The notes: generated by a model not told the origin, from the sequence alone. A stretch of DNA of 64,000 bases from Aestuariibius violaceus (GCF_040779325.2 NZ_JBFONT020000003.1:248001-312000), one strand, 5' to 3'; counted from the first letter of the stretch, positions 33,121-42,289 are shown. Translations and numbers: made by a program.

Positions 33121-33808
33121 GGCCGACGAGGCGGCCCTGGACCTTCACCTGATCCTCGCGGAAAACGCGCGTCTCGTAGGCCGGGTTCGCGGCCTCGAGC
33201 GCGATGGCGTTTCCCTTGCGGCGGAAGCGTTTCAGCGTCGCCTCGTGATCCTCGACCAGCGCTACGACGATGTCGCCGTTATCAGCGGTCGAGGTTTCGC
33301 GGATGACGACGATGTCGCCATCGTTGATCCCCGCCTCGATCATCGAGTCGCCCTTTACCTCAAGCGCGTAGTGCTCTCCGCTGCCTGACACCATACCGCT
33401 GGGGACGGAAACGTTGTGGGAGACCTCGCTGATCGCTTCGATCGGGACACCGGCGGCAATGCGGCCCATCATGGGCAGGTCGATCGCGCCGCCGGTTTCG
33501 ATCTGACGGGCATTGGCGGGCTTTTCCGGGCGGCTGCCTTCAATTACACGGGGGGTGAAGCCTGTGCGGGCGGGCTGCGGTGCGTTTACCATCGCATCGG
33601 GCAGCTTCACGATCTCAATCGCGCGGGCGCGGTGGGCGAGGCGACGGATGAAACCGCGCTCCTCCAGCGCGGTGATCAGTCGGTGGATCCCGGATTTCGA
33701 TCTGAGATCAAGGGCATCCTTCATTTCGTCGAAGGACGGCGGCACCCCGTCGCGCTGCACCCGGCGGTGGATGAATTCCAGCAGGTCGAGCTGTTTCTTG
33801 GTGAGCAT
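33104..33808 (-). CDS. lexA: SOS repressor LexA
   Basis: A 234-residue LexA. The N-terminal winged helix includes VPPSFDEMKDALDLRSKSGI (in part) and LEERGFIRR. The Ala-Gly autocleavage site is in IAAGVPIE, the catalytic serine in KGDSMIEAG, and the lysine in EATLKRF. Start at ATG 33808 with GGAGG upstream. It has its own SOS box, so it is autoregulated; the upstream moeA gene is on the same strand. Confidence 0.95.
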   Translation of the reverse strand: MLTKKQLDLLEFIHRRVQRDGVPPSFDEMKDALDLRSKSGIHRLITALEERGFIRRLAHRARAIEIVKLPDAMVNAPQPARTGFTPRVIEGSRPEKPANARQIETGGAIDLPMMGRIAAGVPIEAISEVSHNVSVPSGMVSGSGEHYALEVKGDSMIEAGINDGDIVVIRETSTADNGDIVVALVEDHEATLKRFRRKGNAIALEAANPAYETRVFREDQVKVQGRLVGLIRSY

Positions 33809-33852
33809 TTCGTCCCTCCGCCGCTCTGCGGCATGATCCATCGTTAACAAAC

Positions 33853-33867
33853 GTTCTATGGACGTTC
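33853..33867 (-). promoter_or_regulatory. SOS box (GTTC-N7-GTTC)
   Basis: GTTC at 33853-33856 and GTTC at 33864-33867 are separated by exactly seven bases. This is the established alphaproteobacterial LexA operator (direct repeat). It lies 45 bases before the lexA start, as expected for autoregulation. Confidence 0.85.
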
Positions 33868-33886
33868 TTGTTTTGTGTCAACTTAT

Positions 33887-35059
33887 TCACAAGCGGATGG
33901 TGGGGACTGTCTCTCCGGCGTCGCAGGCGGGGGCGTTCGGTGGCCGGACGACGAGCGCGTTGGCCTCGGTCAGGACGCGAAGGAGGCTGCTGTCCTGGCG
34001 GTCGAAGACCTCGACCGAACCGCCATCGAGACGGGCGCGCATGTAGTGCTCGCGGGGACCGTTGGCGGGGATGGGATGAGCCAGAGGTATGTCTTCGCGC
34101 GGGATTGGTCCTGCGGGCAGGCCGAGCATGGCATCGATCAGGGGGCGTACAAAGATGGTCCCGCAGACCATGGCCGAGACAGGGTTTCCGGGCAGGCCGA
34201 TCATGGCGGAGGGGCCGAGGCGGCCGGCCATCAGCGGCTTTCCAGGGCGCATCGCGACCTTGTAGAAGGCGCGGTCGAGGCCCCGGTCCGCGGCGATGTC
34301 TCCGACGAGGTCGTAATCGCCAACCGAGGCTCCGCCGATGGTCAGGATCAGATCGGCATCGGCGGCGAGGTCGAAGCAGAGCGAGAGTGAGGCGGCGGTG
34401 TCGCGGGCGATTGGCAGCAATCGAGGAGCCGCGCCGTGGGCGGCGAGAAGGGCGTGGAGGCCATAGTTGTTGGACGCCATGATCTGGTCAGGGCCGGGTG
34501 GGGTGCCGGGCGCGACGAGTTCATCTCCGGTGGCGAGGATCCCGACGGTGGGACGTTTGCGAACGGTGATCTGGCCAGCGCCCATGGAGGCCAGGAGGGC
34601 CACGTCGTTGGGAGAGAGGCGTCGGGGCGCGTTGATAGTGAAATCGGCGGGGAAGTCGCTGCCTTCCCGCCTAATGTAGGTGGGGCTGTCGAGGCCCTCG
34701 CGGAGCGTGATCGTGTCGCCGTCGCGCTCGGTGTCCTCCTGAATGATGACCCGGACCGCGCCCTCTGGCACCGGGGCGCCGGTGAAGATGCGGACGGCTT
34801 CGCCCGGCCCTACAGCGCGGTCGAAGGCACGGCCTGCTGCAGATTCCCCGATCACTGGAAAACAGGTGCCCGGTGCCGGATTGGGATCTGCGATGGCGTA
34901 GCCGTCCATGGCGGAACTGGGAAACGGCGGCTGCGGACGGAGCGCCTTGACCGGCTGGGCAAGGACGCGGCCGTTCGCCTCGGTCAACGGGACCGACTCG
35001 GTCTCTGTCAGCTGGGCGAGGGCGAGAATCTTGTCGAGCGCCTCCTGGACGGAAATCAT
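33887..35059 (-). CDS. moeA: molybdopterin molybdenumtransferase MoeA
   Basis: A 390-residue enzyme that inserts molybdate into adenylylated molybdopterin. Features: PFPSSAMDGYAIAD, GILATGDEL, ASNNYGLHALLAAHG (in part), TIGGASVGDYDL, and the loop PGKPLMAGRLG followed by GLPGNPVSAM. Its ATG overlaps the moaC stop by four bases. Together with modABC upstream it supplies the molybdenum cofactor. Confidence 0.95.
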   Translation of the reverse strand: MISVQEALDKILALAQLTETESVPLTEANGRVLAQPVKALRPQPPFPSSAMDGYAIADPNPAPGTCFPVIGESAAGRAFDRAVGPGEAVRIFTGAPVPEGAVRVIIQEDTERDGDTITLREGLDSPTYIRREGSDFPADFTINAPRRLSPNDVALLASMGAGQITVRKRPTVGILATGDELVAPGTPPGPDQIMASNNYGLHALLAAHGAAPRLLPIARDTAASLSLCFDLAADADLILTIGGASVGDYDLVGDIAADRGLDRAFYKVAMRPGKPLMAGRLGPSAMIGLPGNPVSAMVCGTIFVRPLIDAMLGLPAGPIPREDIPLAHPIPANGPREHYMRARLDGGSVEVFDRQDSSLLRVLTEANALVVRPPNAPACDAGETVPTIRL

Positions 35060-35532
35060 GGCGCCTCGAAGCGCCCCGACTTGCCACCATCCTTGAGGAC
35101 AAGGCGGAGGCCGCCGATCTCCATCGTCTTTTCGACGGCCTTGACCATGTCGTAGACGGTCAAAGCGGCCGTCGCAGCAGCGGTGAGCGCTTCCATTTCA
35201 ACCCCGGTCTTGGCGGTTGTCTTGGCGGTCGCGCGGATGCGCAGACCGGGCAGGGCGGGATCCGCCTCGATCTCGACCGACGCCTTGGAGAGGGGCAGGG
35301 GATGGCAAAGCGGGATGAGATCCGATGTGCGCTTTGCCCCCATGATCCCCGCGAGGCGGGCGATGCCAACGACGTCACCCTTATCGGCGCGGCCTTCCTC
35401 GATCAGGGTGAGGGTTTCGGCGGACATCCTGATATAGCTCTCGGCGACGGCGATCCGTGCCGTCACCTCTTTGTCCGAGACATCGACCATATGCGCGTGG
35501 CCCGCCTCGTCGAAATGGGTGAGGTCTGCCAT
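35056..35532 (-). CDS. moaC: cyclic pyranopterin monophosphate synthase MoaC
   Basis: A 158-residue enzyme completing the first stage of molybdenum cofactor synthesis. KGDVVGIARLAGIMGAKRT (in part), LIPLCHPLPL, TGVEMEALTA and VYDMVKAVEK are all canonical. ATG 35532 shares a base with the trpC stop (TGATG). The gene is thus read on from trpC. Confidence 0.95.
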   Translation of the reverse strand: MADLTHFDEAGHAHMVDVSDKEVTARIAVAESYIRMSAETLTLIEEGRADKGDVVGIARLAGIMGAKRTSDLIPLCHPLPLSKASVEIEADPALPGLRIRATAKTTAKTGVEMEALTAAATAALTVYDMVKAVEKTMEIGGLRLVLKDGGKSGRFEAP

Positions 35533-36344
35533 CACATCGCCCCGGGATGCAGCGGATCGGCCAGAAGCTCTCTCGTGGCCTTGGCGACATCCTCCTGCCG
35601 CATCAGGCTTTCGCCGATCAGGAAGGCGCGGGCGCCGTAGCGGGCGAGATCGGCCAGATCCTCGCGCGTCGACAGGCCGCTTTCGGAGACGATGATACGG
35701 TCGGGCGGCGCGATGCGGGTCAGGCGGCGGGTCACGTCGAGGTTGGTTTCGAAGGTACGCAAGTCGCGGTTGTTGATGCCAAGGAGCTTTGAGGTCAGGC
35801 GGGTCGCCCGTTCAAGCTCGTCTTCGTCATGGACTTCGACCAGCACGTCCATGCCCCAGTCGATCGCCGCCGCCTCGATCTCGGCTGCCAGCGTGTCATC
35901 GGTATTGGCGAGGATGATAAGGATGCAATCGGCGCCAAGCGCGCGAGCCTCGACCACCTGGTATGGGTCGTAGATGAAATCCTTGCGCAGGACCGGCAGC
36001 TCCGTCGCCTCGCGGGCGGCGGTTAGGTAGCTGTCATCACCCTGGAAGGACGGGCCATCGGTCAGGACGGACAGGCAGGCCGCGCCCCCCTCCTCATAGG
36101 CTTGGGCGAGCGCGGGGGGATCGAAATCCGCGCGGATCAGGCCCTTGGACGGGGAGGCTTTCTTGATCTCGGCGATCAGGCCGTAGCCTTCGCGCGTCGC
36201 CTCTGTCAGATGGGTTGCGAATCCGCGGGGGGAGGACGCGCCGCGGGCCTTCGCCTCGACCGCGTCGAGTGGCGTTTCGGCTTTTCGCGCAGCGATCTCC
36301 TCCAGCTTGTAGGACTTGATGCGGTCGAGGATCGTCTCGGTCAT
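35532..36344 (-). CDS. trpC: indole-3-glycerol phosphate synthase
   Basis: A 270-residue TIM-barrel enzyme for tryptophan synthesis. AEIKKASPSKG (substrate phosphate loop with the catalytic Lys), LRKDFIYDPYQV, INNRDLRTF and VSESGLSTREDL are classical. It is not fused to TrpF. It lies seven bases after trpD in the trpGDC-moaC-moeA operon. Confidence 0.96.
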   Translation of the reverse strand: MTETILDRIKSYKLEEIAARKAETPLDAVEAKARGASSPRGFATHLTEATREGYGLIAEIKKASPSKGLIRADFDPPALAQAYEEGGAACLSVLTDGPSFQGDDSYLTAAREATELPVLRKDFIYDPYQVVEARALGADCILIILANTDDTLAAEIEAAAIDWGMDVLVEVHDEDELERATRLTSKLLGINNRDLRTFETNLDVTRRLTRIAPPDRIIVSESGLSTREDLADLARYGARAFLIGESLMRQEDVAKATRELLADPLHPGAM

Positions 36345-36351
36345 TGGGAAC

Positions 36352-37368
36352 TCATTCTGAGCGGGTTACGGCGGCGAGCGCCTCGATCGCGCGCTTGGCA
36401 GCGCCTGAATCAATGCTTTCGCGTGCCTGTTCGGTTCCGTCTTTCAGGTCGCTCGCGCGTCCTGCCACGACGAGGGCTGCGGCGGCGTTGAGGAGGACCG
36501 CGTCGCGATAGGCTGACGGGGTGCCATCCAAGAGGGCGCGGAAGGCATCGGCATTCTCGGACGGGGTGCCACCGAGGATGGTGTCGAACGGGTGGACGGG
36601 CAGGCCGGCATCCTCCGGGTGGATCTCGATGCTACTGACAGCGCCATTGTCCAGATCGGCGACAGCTGTGGGGCCGGTGATCGTAATCTCGTCGGTGCCG
36701 TCGGAGCCATGAACGAGCCAGGCTCGTTCGGATCCGAGCTGGCCCAGCGTTTCTGCCATTGGGCCGATCAGGTCCTTAGAAAAGGCGCCGGTCAGCTGGC
36801 GCTTCACACTTGCGGGGTTGGTCAGGGGGCCGAGGATGTTGAAAATCGTCCGGGTGCCAAGCTCGGCCCGTGTCGGCATGACGTGCTTGATCGCTGGATG
36901 ATGCATCGGCGCCATCATGAAGCCGATCCCGGCGGATTTCAGTGCCTTTTCGACTACCTCTGCACCGACCATCACCTCCACGCCCAGCTCGGTCAGCGCG
37001 TCCGCGGCGCCGGATTTGGAACTGAGATTGCGGTTGCCGTGCTTTGCCACGGGCACCCCCGCGCCTGCGACGACAAAGGCGGTGGCGGTCGAGATGTTGA
37101 GCGTGCCTTTGCCATCCCCGCCGGTGCCGACGATATCGATGGCACCCTCTGGCGCCCTCACTTTCACGCATTTGTCCCGCATGACGCGGGCGGCAGCGGC
37201 GTATTCCTCGACCGTTTCGCCGCGGGTGCGCAGGGCCATCAGGAAACCGCCGATCTGGGACGGGGTCGCGTCGCCTTCGAAGAGGCAGGTGAATGCAGCC
37301 TCGGCCTCTTCGCGGGTCAGAGGCCGCTCGGCGGCGGCGCCGATCAGCGGGCGGAGCCGGTCGCTCAT
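36352..37368 (-). CDS. trpD: anthranilate phosphoribosyltransferase
   Basis: A 338-residue enzyme: PRPP-binding motif VGTGGDG, KHGNRNLSSKSG (in part), and NILGPLTNP. It follows trpG with a four-base overlap and is followed by trpC. Confidence 0.96.
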   Translation of the reverse strand: MSDRLRPLIGAAAERPLTREEAEAAFTCLFEGDATPSQIGGFLMALRTRGETVEEYAAAARVMRDKCVKVRAPEGAIDIVGTGGDGKGTLNISTATAFVVAGAGVPVAKHGNRNLSSKSGAADALTELGVEVMVGAEVVEKALKSAGIGFMMAPMHHPAIKHVMPTRAELGTRTIFNILGPLTNPASVKRQLTGAFSKDLIGPMAETLGQLGSERAWLVHGSDGTDEITITGPTAVADLDNGAVSSIEIHPEDAGLPVHPFDTILGGTPSENADAFRALLDGTPSAYRDAVLLNAAAALVVAGRASDLKDGTEQARESIDSGAAKRAIEALAAVTRSE

Positions 37369-37946
37369 GCGGCGACGGGCGCGAGGTCGAGGAAGTTCTT
37401 CAGGATCGCGTGCCCATGTTCCGAACGGATGCTTTCGGGGTGAAACTGGACGCCGTGGATCGGCAACTCACGGTGGCGGAGGCCCATGATCGTGCCGTCA
37501 GCGAGGCTGGCGTTCGCGATCAGCGTGTCCGGCAAGCTGTCCTTGTCCACCACCAGGGAGTGGTATCGGGTCGCGGTCAGCGGGCTCGGGATGCCGGCGA
37601 AGACGCCGCTGTCGTCATGGGTGAAGGTCGCGAGTTTGCCGTGCACGATCTCGGCGTGCTGAACGACCTTGCCACCGAAGGCCTGCCCGATGGCCTGATG
37701 GCCGAGGCAGACACCCATGAGTGGAATGCGCGTCTCTGCCGCGGCTTCGACCAGCGCCAAGCAGATGCCGGCCCTGTCCGGATCGCAGGGGCCAGGGGAC
37801 AGCAGGATGGCCTCGGGGCGCATTCCCATCGCCTCCTGCACGTTCAGCGCATCGTTGCGGTGGACCTGCACATCCGCCCCCAACTCGCCCAGATAGTGGA
37901 CGAGGTTCCAGGTGAAACTGTCGTAATTATCGATCAGTAGCAGCAT
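37365..37946 (-). CDS. trpG: anthranilate synthase glutamine amidotransferase subunit
   Basis: A 193-residue class I glutaminase subunit. The nucleophile is in GVCLGHQAIGQAFGG, the catalytic His/Glu in VQFHPESI. It works with TrpE, whose gene is 4.3 kb away, and may also serve p-aminobenzoate synthesis. It is the first gene of the trpGDC operon and divergent from the YibQ-like gene. Confidence 0.95.
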   Translation of the reverse strand: MLLLIDNYDSFTWNLVHYLGELGADVQVHRNDALNVQEAMGMRPEAILLSPGPCDPDRAGICLALVEAAAETRIPLMGVCLGHQAIGQAFGGKVVQHAEIVHGKLATFTHDDSGVFAGIPSPLTATRYHSLVVDKDSLPDTLIANASLADGTIMGLRHRELPIHGVQFHPESIRSEHGHAILKNFLDLAPVAA

Positions 37947-38096
37947 GATTGTGCCGGATATCCATTTCGGGACTACCGCGGGGCGCGATTGCCGGGATAT
38001 ACATGGGGCGGGAAATGAAGGGCCGTCAAGGCTACTATGCGGGTCTGTTCATATGCCCGCACCCCGAGGGCAAGAGCAGAAGCGGGAGCCGGAGCC

Positions 38097-40121
38097 ATGG
38101 CACGCGGAATTCTATCTGGTTTGGCGCTCGGCGCCGTGGTGAGCATCGGCCTGGCCGTTGGGGCGTCGCTTGTGATGATGCCGCCATCGGCCATGCGGGT
38201 GGAGCCCGACGCCGATGGTAACGAAAGCGCGGCGCGGCCGGAGGCACCCTCCGCGGATGAGGCTGTCGCGGAGCCGGATCCGGTCGCCGAGATGCCCCAG
38301 GAGGACGCGGTCGGTGACGACGTGGCGGGGAGCGTCATTGTCCAAGAGCCAGTCACTGAGGCCGTGCCGGAAGCCATTGAAGAGAGTACGGATCAGCAAC
38401 CGGTCGAGACGCTAACGATGGAGGACGCGCCCGCGGCTGAGCCTGAGCGTTCTGCCGAACCGCAGGCACCGGTCGAGCCGGAGGTGGCCGAGGATGCTCC
38501 GGCGGCGGTGGCCGAGGCGCCTGCCGCGTCCGAGGACGAGAGACCAGCGATGACGATCGTAGAAGCGGCAGAGCCTGAAAGCGTCGCCTCGATCGCCGAT
38601 AGCGCCGAAGGCGTTGCCGATACTGCGGAGGTTGAAGCGATAGAGACCGAGGAGGTCAGCGCGCTCGACCCCGAGCCTGCCGAGCCCGTTGCCGAAGAGG
38701 CCGAGATAGCTGCGGCGGAGCTTGCCGCGCCTGAAGAAGACGCAGAAACCCTGGTCCCGTCGGCCACGGAGGAGACGTCGGCGGTCCTTCCGGTCTCTGT
38801 CCTCGAACGCGGAGATGATGCGAGTACCGAGCCGGTCGCGGAGGCCGAGGTTGTGACCGCCGATGCACAGGACGACGTTGCGGCCACCGAGGGCTCTGAC
38901 CCCGCACCCGCGGTTCCAAGTGCACCTGCCGAGGTCGCCCGCCCGGCTGAGGCCGACACCTTGCCAGATGCCGCGCCGGAAGGCGTTATTGCCGGTCAGG
39001 AAGTCGCCGAGGGGTCGATTGTGGACCGCTCGGATCCCGAGGGCGAGGCGGTGGCTGAAGAGAGTACCGACGCTTCCGCAGAAGAGGTGGCACCGCCGGA
39101 GGATGTCGCCGCTGATCCGGCTCCGGTCGAGGAGGCGGGTGAAGACCTGGCACAGGCCGATTTGCCCGGCGAGCGTCCCTTACCCTTCCAGATCATCGAT
39201 GACGAGGCGCCCGAGGCGCCGGTGAGCGAGGAAGAGGATACCGGCCCGGCGGAGGTTTCCGAGCCCGGCGAGGATGAGGCGCCCGAAGAGGACACCGCGC
39301 CCGCACCGCGGATCGGCTTGATCCGAACGGAGGGTGAGGCGGGCTTCGGCAACCGCGGAACCGGCGTGCGGATCCTTCGCCCAGGGCAGCCGGAGGCCGA
39401 GGAGGCCACGGAGGAAGCCGCTCCCGAATCCGAGGCCATCCCGGAGGATGCCCCGGCGGTCAGGCGGTTCGCGGCAGAGTTCGAAGGGACCGGTACTGGC
39501 GCCTTGGTCGGGATCGTGCTGGTTGACAGCGCGCGGACGCCTGTTGCCATCAGCAATCTGGACGCGTTGGGTTTTCCCGTCACTGTCGGGCTGGACCCCG
39601 GCGCTGAAAACGCGGCGGAGCGGATGCGCGCCTTGAGGTCTGCCGGTGTCGAAGTGGCGCTGGTGCCTGATGTCCCGCGGGGGGCGACGCCCGCCGATCT
39701 GGAGCAGGCGTTCGGCATCTACCTCGACACTGTGCCGGAGGCCGTGGCGGTGCTGGATGCGGCTTTGCAGCCCATTTCATCCGACCGGGCGCTTCTGGCG
39801 CAAGCCACTGCAATTCTTGGAGAAAGCGGCCTTGGCCTGGTCGCGCCGGCGCGCGGTCTGACCGATCCAGTGCGTGCGGCGGCGGCGGCCGGGATCCCGG
39901 CGGCGACGATCTATCGCGAGCTGGACGGGTCCGATCCGCAGGGGATGCGACGGGTGCTGGATCAGGCCGCATTCCAGGCGCGGCAGCAGGGATCAGTGGT
40001 GCTTTTGGGCGATCTGGTGCCCGGTACGATCACGGCTTTGCAGGAGTGGAGTGGGACGTCGCGGGCCGGGCAGGTCGATCTGGCGCCCATCTCGGCGGTG
40101 CTGCTGGAAGGCAGCGAATAG
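38097..40121 (+). CDS. divergent polysaccharide deacetylase (YibQ-type) with long acidic linker
   Basis: A 674-residue protein. After an N-terminal signal/anchor (residues about 5-28, LSGLALGAVVSIGLAVGASL), about 400 residues are low complexity, rich in Ala, Glu, Asp, Pro and Val. Only the last 215 (from about residue 455) form a compact domain: VGIVLVDSARTPVAISNLDALGFPVTVGLDPGAE (in part) and VALVPDVPRG, resembling the divergent polysaccharide deacetylase family (DUF610). In typical members the linker is short. Probably periplasmic. ATG 38097 has GGAG upstream. It is divergent from trpG. Confidence 0.8.
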   Translation: MARGILSGLALGAVVSIGLAVGASLVMMPPSAMRVEPDADGNESAARPEAPSADEAVAEPDPVAEMPQEDAVGDDVAGSVIVQEPVTEAVPEAIEESTDQQPVETLTMEDAPAAEPERSAEPQAPVEPEVAEDAPAAVAEAPAASEDERPAMTIVEAAEPESVASIADSAEGVADTAEVEAIETEEVSALDPEPAEPVAEEAEIAAAELAAPEEDAETLVPSATEETSAVLPVSVLERGDDASTEPVAEAEVVTADAQDDVAATEGSDPAPAVPSAPAEVARPAEADTLPDAAPEGVIAGQEVAEGSIVDRSDPEGEAVAEESTDASAEEVAPPEDVAADPAPVEEAGEDLAQADLPGERPLPFQIIDDEAPEAPVSEEEDTGPAEVSEPGEDEAPEEDTAPAPRIGLIRTEGEAGFGNRGTGVRILRPGQPEAEEATEEAAPESEAIPEDAPAVRRFAAEFEGTGTGALVGIVLVDSARTPVAISNLDALGFPVTVGLDPGAENAAERMRALRSAGVEVALVPDVPRGATPADLEQAFGIYLDTVPEAVAVLDAALQPISSDRALLAQATAILGESGLGLVAPARGLTDPVRAAAAAGIPAATIYRELDGSDPQGMRRVLDQAAFQARQQGSVVLLGDLVPGTITALQEWSGTSRAGQVDLAPISAVLLEGSE

Positions 40122-40204
40122 CCCGAAATCGGTGTGCGGCATCCGGTCGGCACTTGGTCGGCATCATGTCGGAGTGACCGAATGTCGCAGGCGGGCGCTT
40201 TGCC

Positions 40205-40444
40205 TCAGCGTTCGCGACCGAGGCTGACGAGCCGCCGGTGAAGGTTTTCGGCTTCTGCGGTCCCGGCATCGAGCGCGAAGATGTAGGCTTGGGTCAAAAG
40301 AAAGCAGAGCTGGTCCTCATCCGCTGGCTCCAGCCGGTCGGCCGCTTTCCGGTAGAGTGTCGCGAGCGCCGCCTTGTCGCTCGCCGCGTGGGCGGCGAGG
40401 ATCGCGTCGTTGAGAGGATCAGGCTCGGCCGTCTGCGTCGCCAT
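40205..40444 (-). CDS. hypothetical protein, 79 residues
   Basis: A small protein with helical character (ILAAHAASDKAALATLYRKA, then EDQLCFLLTQAYIFAL), similar to a single TPR-like repeat pair. No family name can be given. It overlaps the Rieske oxygenase stop by 26 bases on the same strand, so it is probably translated from that mRNA and may assist it, which is inference. Confidence 0.6.
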   Translation of the reverse strand: MATQTAEPDPLNDAILAAHAASDKAALATLYRKAADRLEPADEDQLCFLLTQAYIFALDAGTAEAENLHRRLVSLGRER

Positions 40445-41576
40445 CGTGCATCCGGCCCGCCACCCAGGCGTGGAAGGCGTGGGTGGGCGCGTCCATCACC
40501 GGGCTGAACCGGCCGCCGTCGAAATGGATCCCATGCCGCCCGCGCTGCATGCCTTCGACGACAAAGACATCCTCGGCGAACACGGTATGCCACATCTCGG
40601 CATTGCGGGTGCGGAGGGTCTCGTAAGCCGGCGTGCCGACCTCGGCGTCGGCATAGTAGAGCGCGACATGTTCGATCGTCCGATCCTTGGCGCGAGGCTC
40701 CAGGATGATGGCGAAGGCCTGATCGCGGTGCACGCCGAGGAGGAGGTTCGGGTAGAGGGCGATATATTCGGCCCCCTCGCTCCATTTGTCGGAGAGATCC
40801 GCGAAATCGGGGAAGCGCTGACCGCCGTCGCCGATGAGTTGGCGGTAGACCTGCGTGCCTTGGCCGGAATGGTCGCGGGCGGTGATGTTGTAGTGATCTT
40901 CGAGCCGGGAATAGCTGTTCAGCCCTGGATGGACCCACGGCAGGTGGTAGCTTTCGCAGTAATTCTCGACGGCGAGCTTCCAGTTGCAGGCGACATCGAA
41001 GGAGAAGCGGCTTTCGGGGCCGCCGGGGTGGAGCGTCTGGCCCTCGAATTCTTTCCAGCGCGCGATGGTGGCCGCTGCGTGATCCTCGAACGGGGCGGCT
41101 TGCCCGTGGATATCGACGAAGACGATGTCACGCCAGATGTGGGAGCGGATTTCGATCAGGCCGAGTGTATTGCGGTCGATGGCCGGATGGGTGTTGTGGC
41201 CTGGGCCGCCGACATGGGGGGTGGCAACGAGCTCTCCCGTCAGGCGGTAGCACCAGGAATGGTAGGGGCAGCGGATCGCGCACTCGATCCGGCGGGGTTC
41301 GGAGACGAGGATCATGCCGCGGTGGCGGCAGGTGTTCTGGAAGACGCGGATCGTATCGGACTGGTCACGCAGGACGAGGAGCGGCATCCCGAGGAAGTCG
41401 ATGGGGCGGGCATCGCTCGGCTTTTGCAGATCTGAGGCGAAGGTGAGCGCCGTCCAGCCGTCGAAGAGGATGCGGTCGCGTTCGGCGGCGAAGGTTTCGT
41501 CGCTGGTGTAGTGGGCATTGGGCAGGCCCTGCGCCTCGGCCACCGGTTTCAGGACGGGTGAGAGGTCGTCCGGCAT
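40419..41576 (-). CDS. Rieske ring-hydroxylating-type oxygenase, alpha subunit
   Basis: A 385-residue non-heme iron oxygenase. Rieske ligands: C83-x-H85 (TCRHRG) and C103-x2-H106 (CPYHSW). The mononuclear iron site includes NYCESYHLPWVHP with H211 and H216, with E204 and E208 nearby. The site resembles quaternary-amine oxygenases (choline monooxygenase, glycine betaine demethylase GbcA, carnitine oxygenase CntA) more than naphthalene dioxygenases. No reductase or ferredoxin partner gene is adjacent, so electrons would come from elsewhere. The substrate is inference. Confidence 0.82.
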   Translation of the reverse strand: MPDDLSPVLKPVAEAQGLPNAHYTSDETFAAERDRILFDGWTALTFASDLQKPSDARPIDFLGMPLLVLRDQSDTIRVFQNTCRHRGMILVSEPRRIECAIRCPYHSWCYRLTGELVATPHVGGPGHNTHPAIDRNTLGLIEIRSHIWRDIVFVDIHGQAAPFEDHAAATIARWKEFEGQTLHPGGPESRFSFDVACNWKLAVENYCESYHLPWVHPGLNSYSRLEDHYNITARDHSGQGTQVYRQLIGDGGQRFPDFADLSDKWSEGAEYIALYPNLLLGVHRDQAFAIILEPRAKDRTIEHVALYYADAEVGTPAYETLRTRNAEMWHTVFAEDVFVVEGMQRGRHGIHFDGGRFSPVMDAPTHAFHAWVAGRMHDGDADGRA

Positions 41577-41695
41577 GTCTCGCCTCCTTCCATTTCAGTT
41601 TGGGTGAGGAGGCGGGTCTTCGGCAAGCGGGTGAGCGACCGTTGTTTGTCTGGCTGCGACGTTGGAATTTCGCTGGATGTAGAACCTATTTCAGT

Positions 41696-41707
41696 ATACA
41701 TATGTAT
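41696..41707. promoter_or_regulatory. 12-base palindrome in divergent gap
   Basis: ATACATATGTAT is a perfect palindrome in the 146-base gap between the Rieske gene and the small plus-strand gene. It is AT-rich, unlike the surroundings. It may be an operator or part of a promoter; no regulator is adjacent. Confidence 0.35.
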
Positions 41708-41722
41708 GCAGAGAGGGAGTCG

Positions 41723-41965
41723 ATGATGCGAGACGAGATCGATGAGTATCTGATTGTCGCAACCGCAGAGCTGACGGCGGCGCGGCAGACGCTGGCGCAG
41801 TCCATCCGGAGCTATCCGACGCCGATTTCCGGCTGCGATGCACAGTTCAACCATCTTCTGGCGCAGCGGAAGAAGGTGGATCGGGCGCTGGCCGCCCTGG
41901 CGGCGGAGCCGTTCGTGCCGACGCCGCGCCATCCCGATCCGCGGGAGCGGATCGAGAGCCGGTAA
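41723..41965 (+). CDS. hypothetical protein, 80 residues
   Basis: A small cytosolic protein, mostly helical (EYLIVATAELTAARQTLA, then FNHLLAQRKKVDRALAALAAE). No family recognised. GAGAGGGAG just before ATG 41723 is a good ribosome site; ATG 41726 and ATG 41702 are alternatives. Standing alone between the Rieske gene and a repeat-rich gap, it has no informative partners. Confidence 0.6.
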   Translation: MMRDEIDEYLIVATAELTAARQTLAQSIRSYPTPISGCDAQFNHLLAQRKKVDRALAALAAEPFVPTPRHPDPRERIESR

Positions 41966-42053
41966 GGGAGCGGAAAAGTGTCGGGGCGTGGTCGGCTGGG
42001 TGAACCCCGCCCTACGGCCTTGCGGCGGTGTCTGGTCTGGTATTGAGAGGGAG

Positions 42054-42074
42054 GTTCCGGATCAAGTCCGGGAC
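42054..42074. repeat. REP-like hairpin
   Basis: GTTCCGGA, loop TCAAG, TCCGGGAC: an 8-base stem with one wobble. Copies of this CCGGA-TCAAG-TCCGG hairpin are widely dispersed between genes in many Alphaproteobacteria. It sits between convergent genes. Confidence 0.5.
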
Positions 42075-42092
42075 GGCGGGGTTTTGCGGTGA

Positions 42093-42228
42093 GGGCATCG
42101 CCCGACTTGGAGGGGTGAGCGGCGTCTCGGAAATCATCCGGTGGATGATTTCAGCCGTTAACGGGCGGAGCCCCGGAGAGGCAGCGCGATGAGGGCATCG
42201 CCCTCCGGGGGGAGGTCGGGCGATGCCC
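42093..42228. repeat. clustered inverted repeats between convergent genes
   Basis: A 14-base arm at 42093-42106 is exactly repeated in reverse at 42215-42228; a further palindrome GAGGGCATCGCCCTC lies at 42191-42205. The 324-base gap 41966-42289 thus holds three copies of GGGCATCGCCC (one reversed), the REP-like hairpin and no gene. It probably folds in RNA and may end transcription from both sides. Confidence 0.55.
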
Positions 42229-42289
42229 GGCGTGTCCGCCGGGCGGGACCTTTGAAAGGTGTCGTCCGAAAGGTTCTGGCGTCGGCTTC

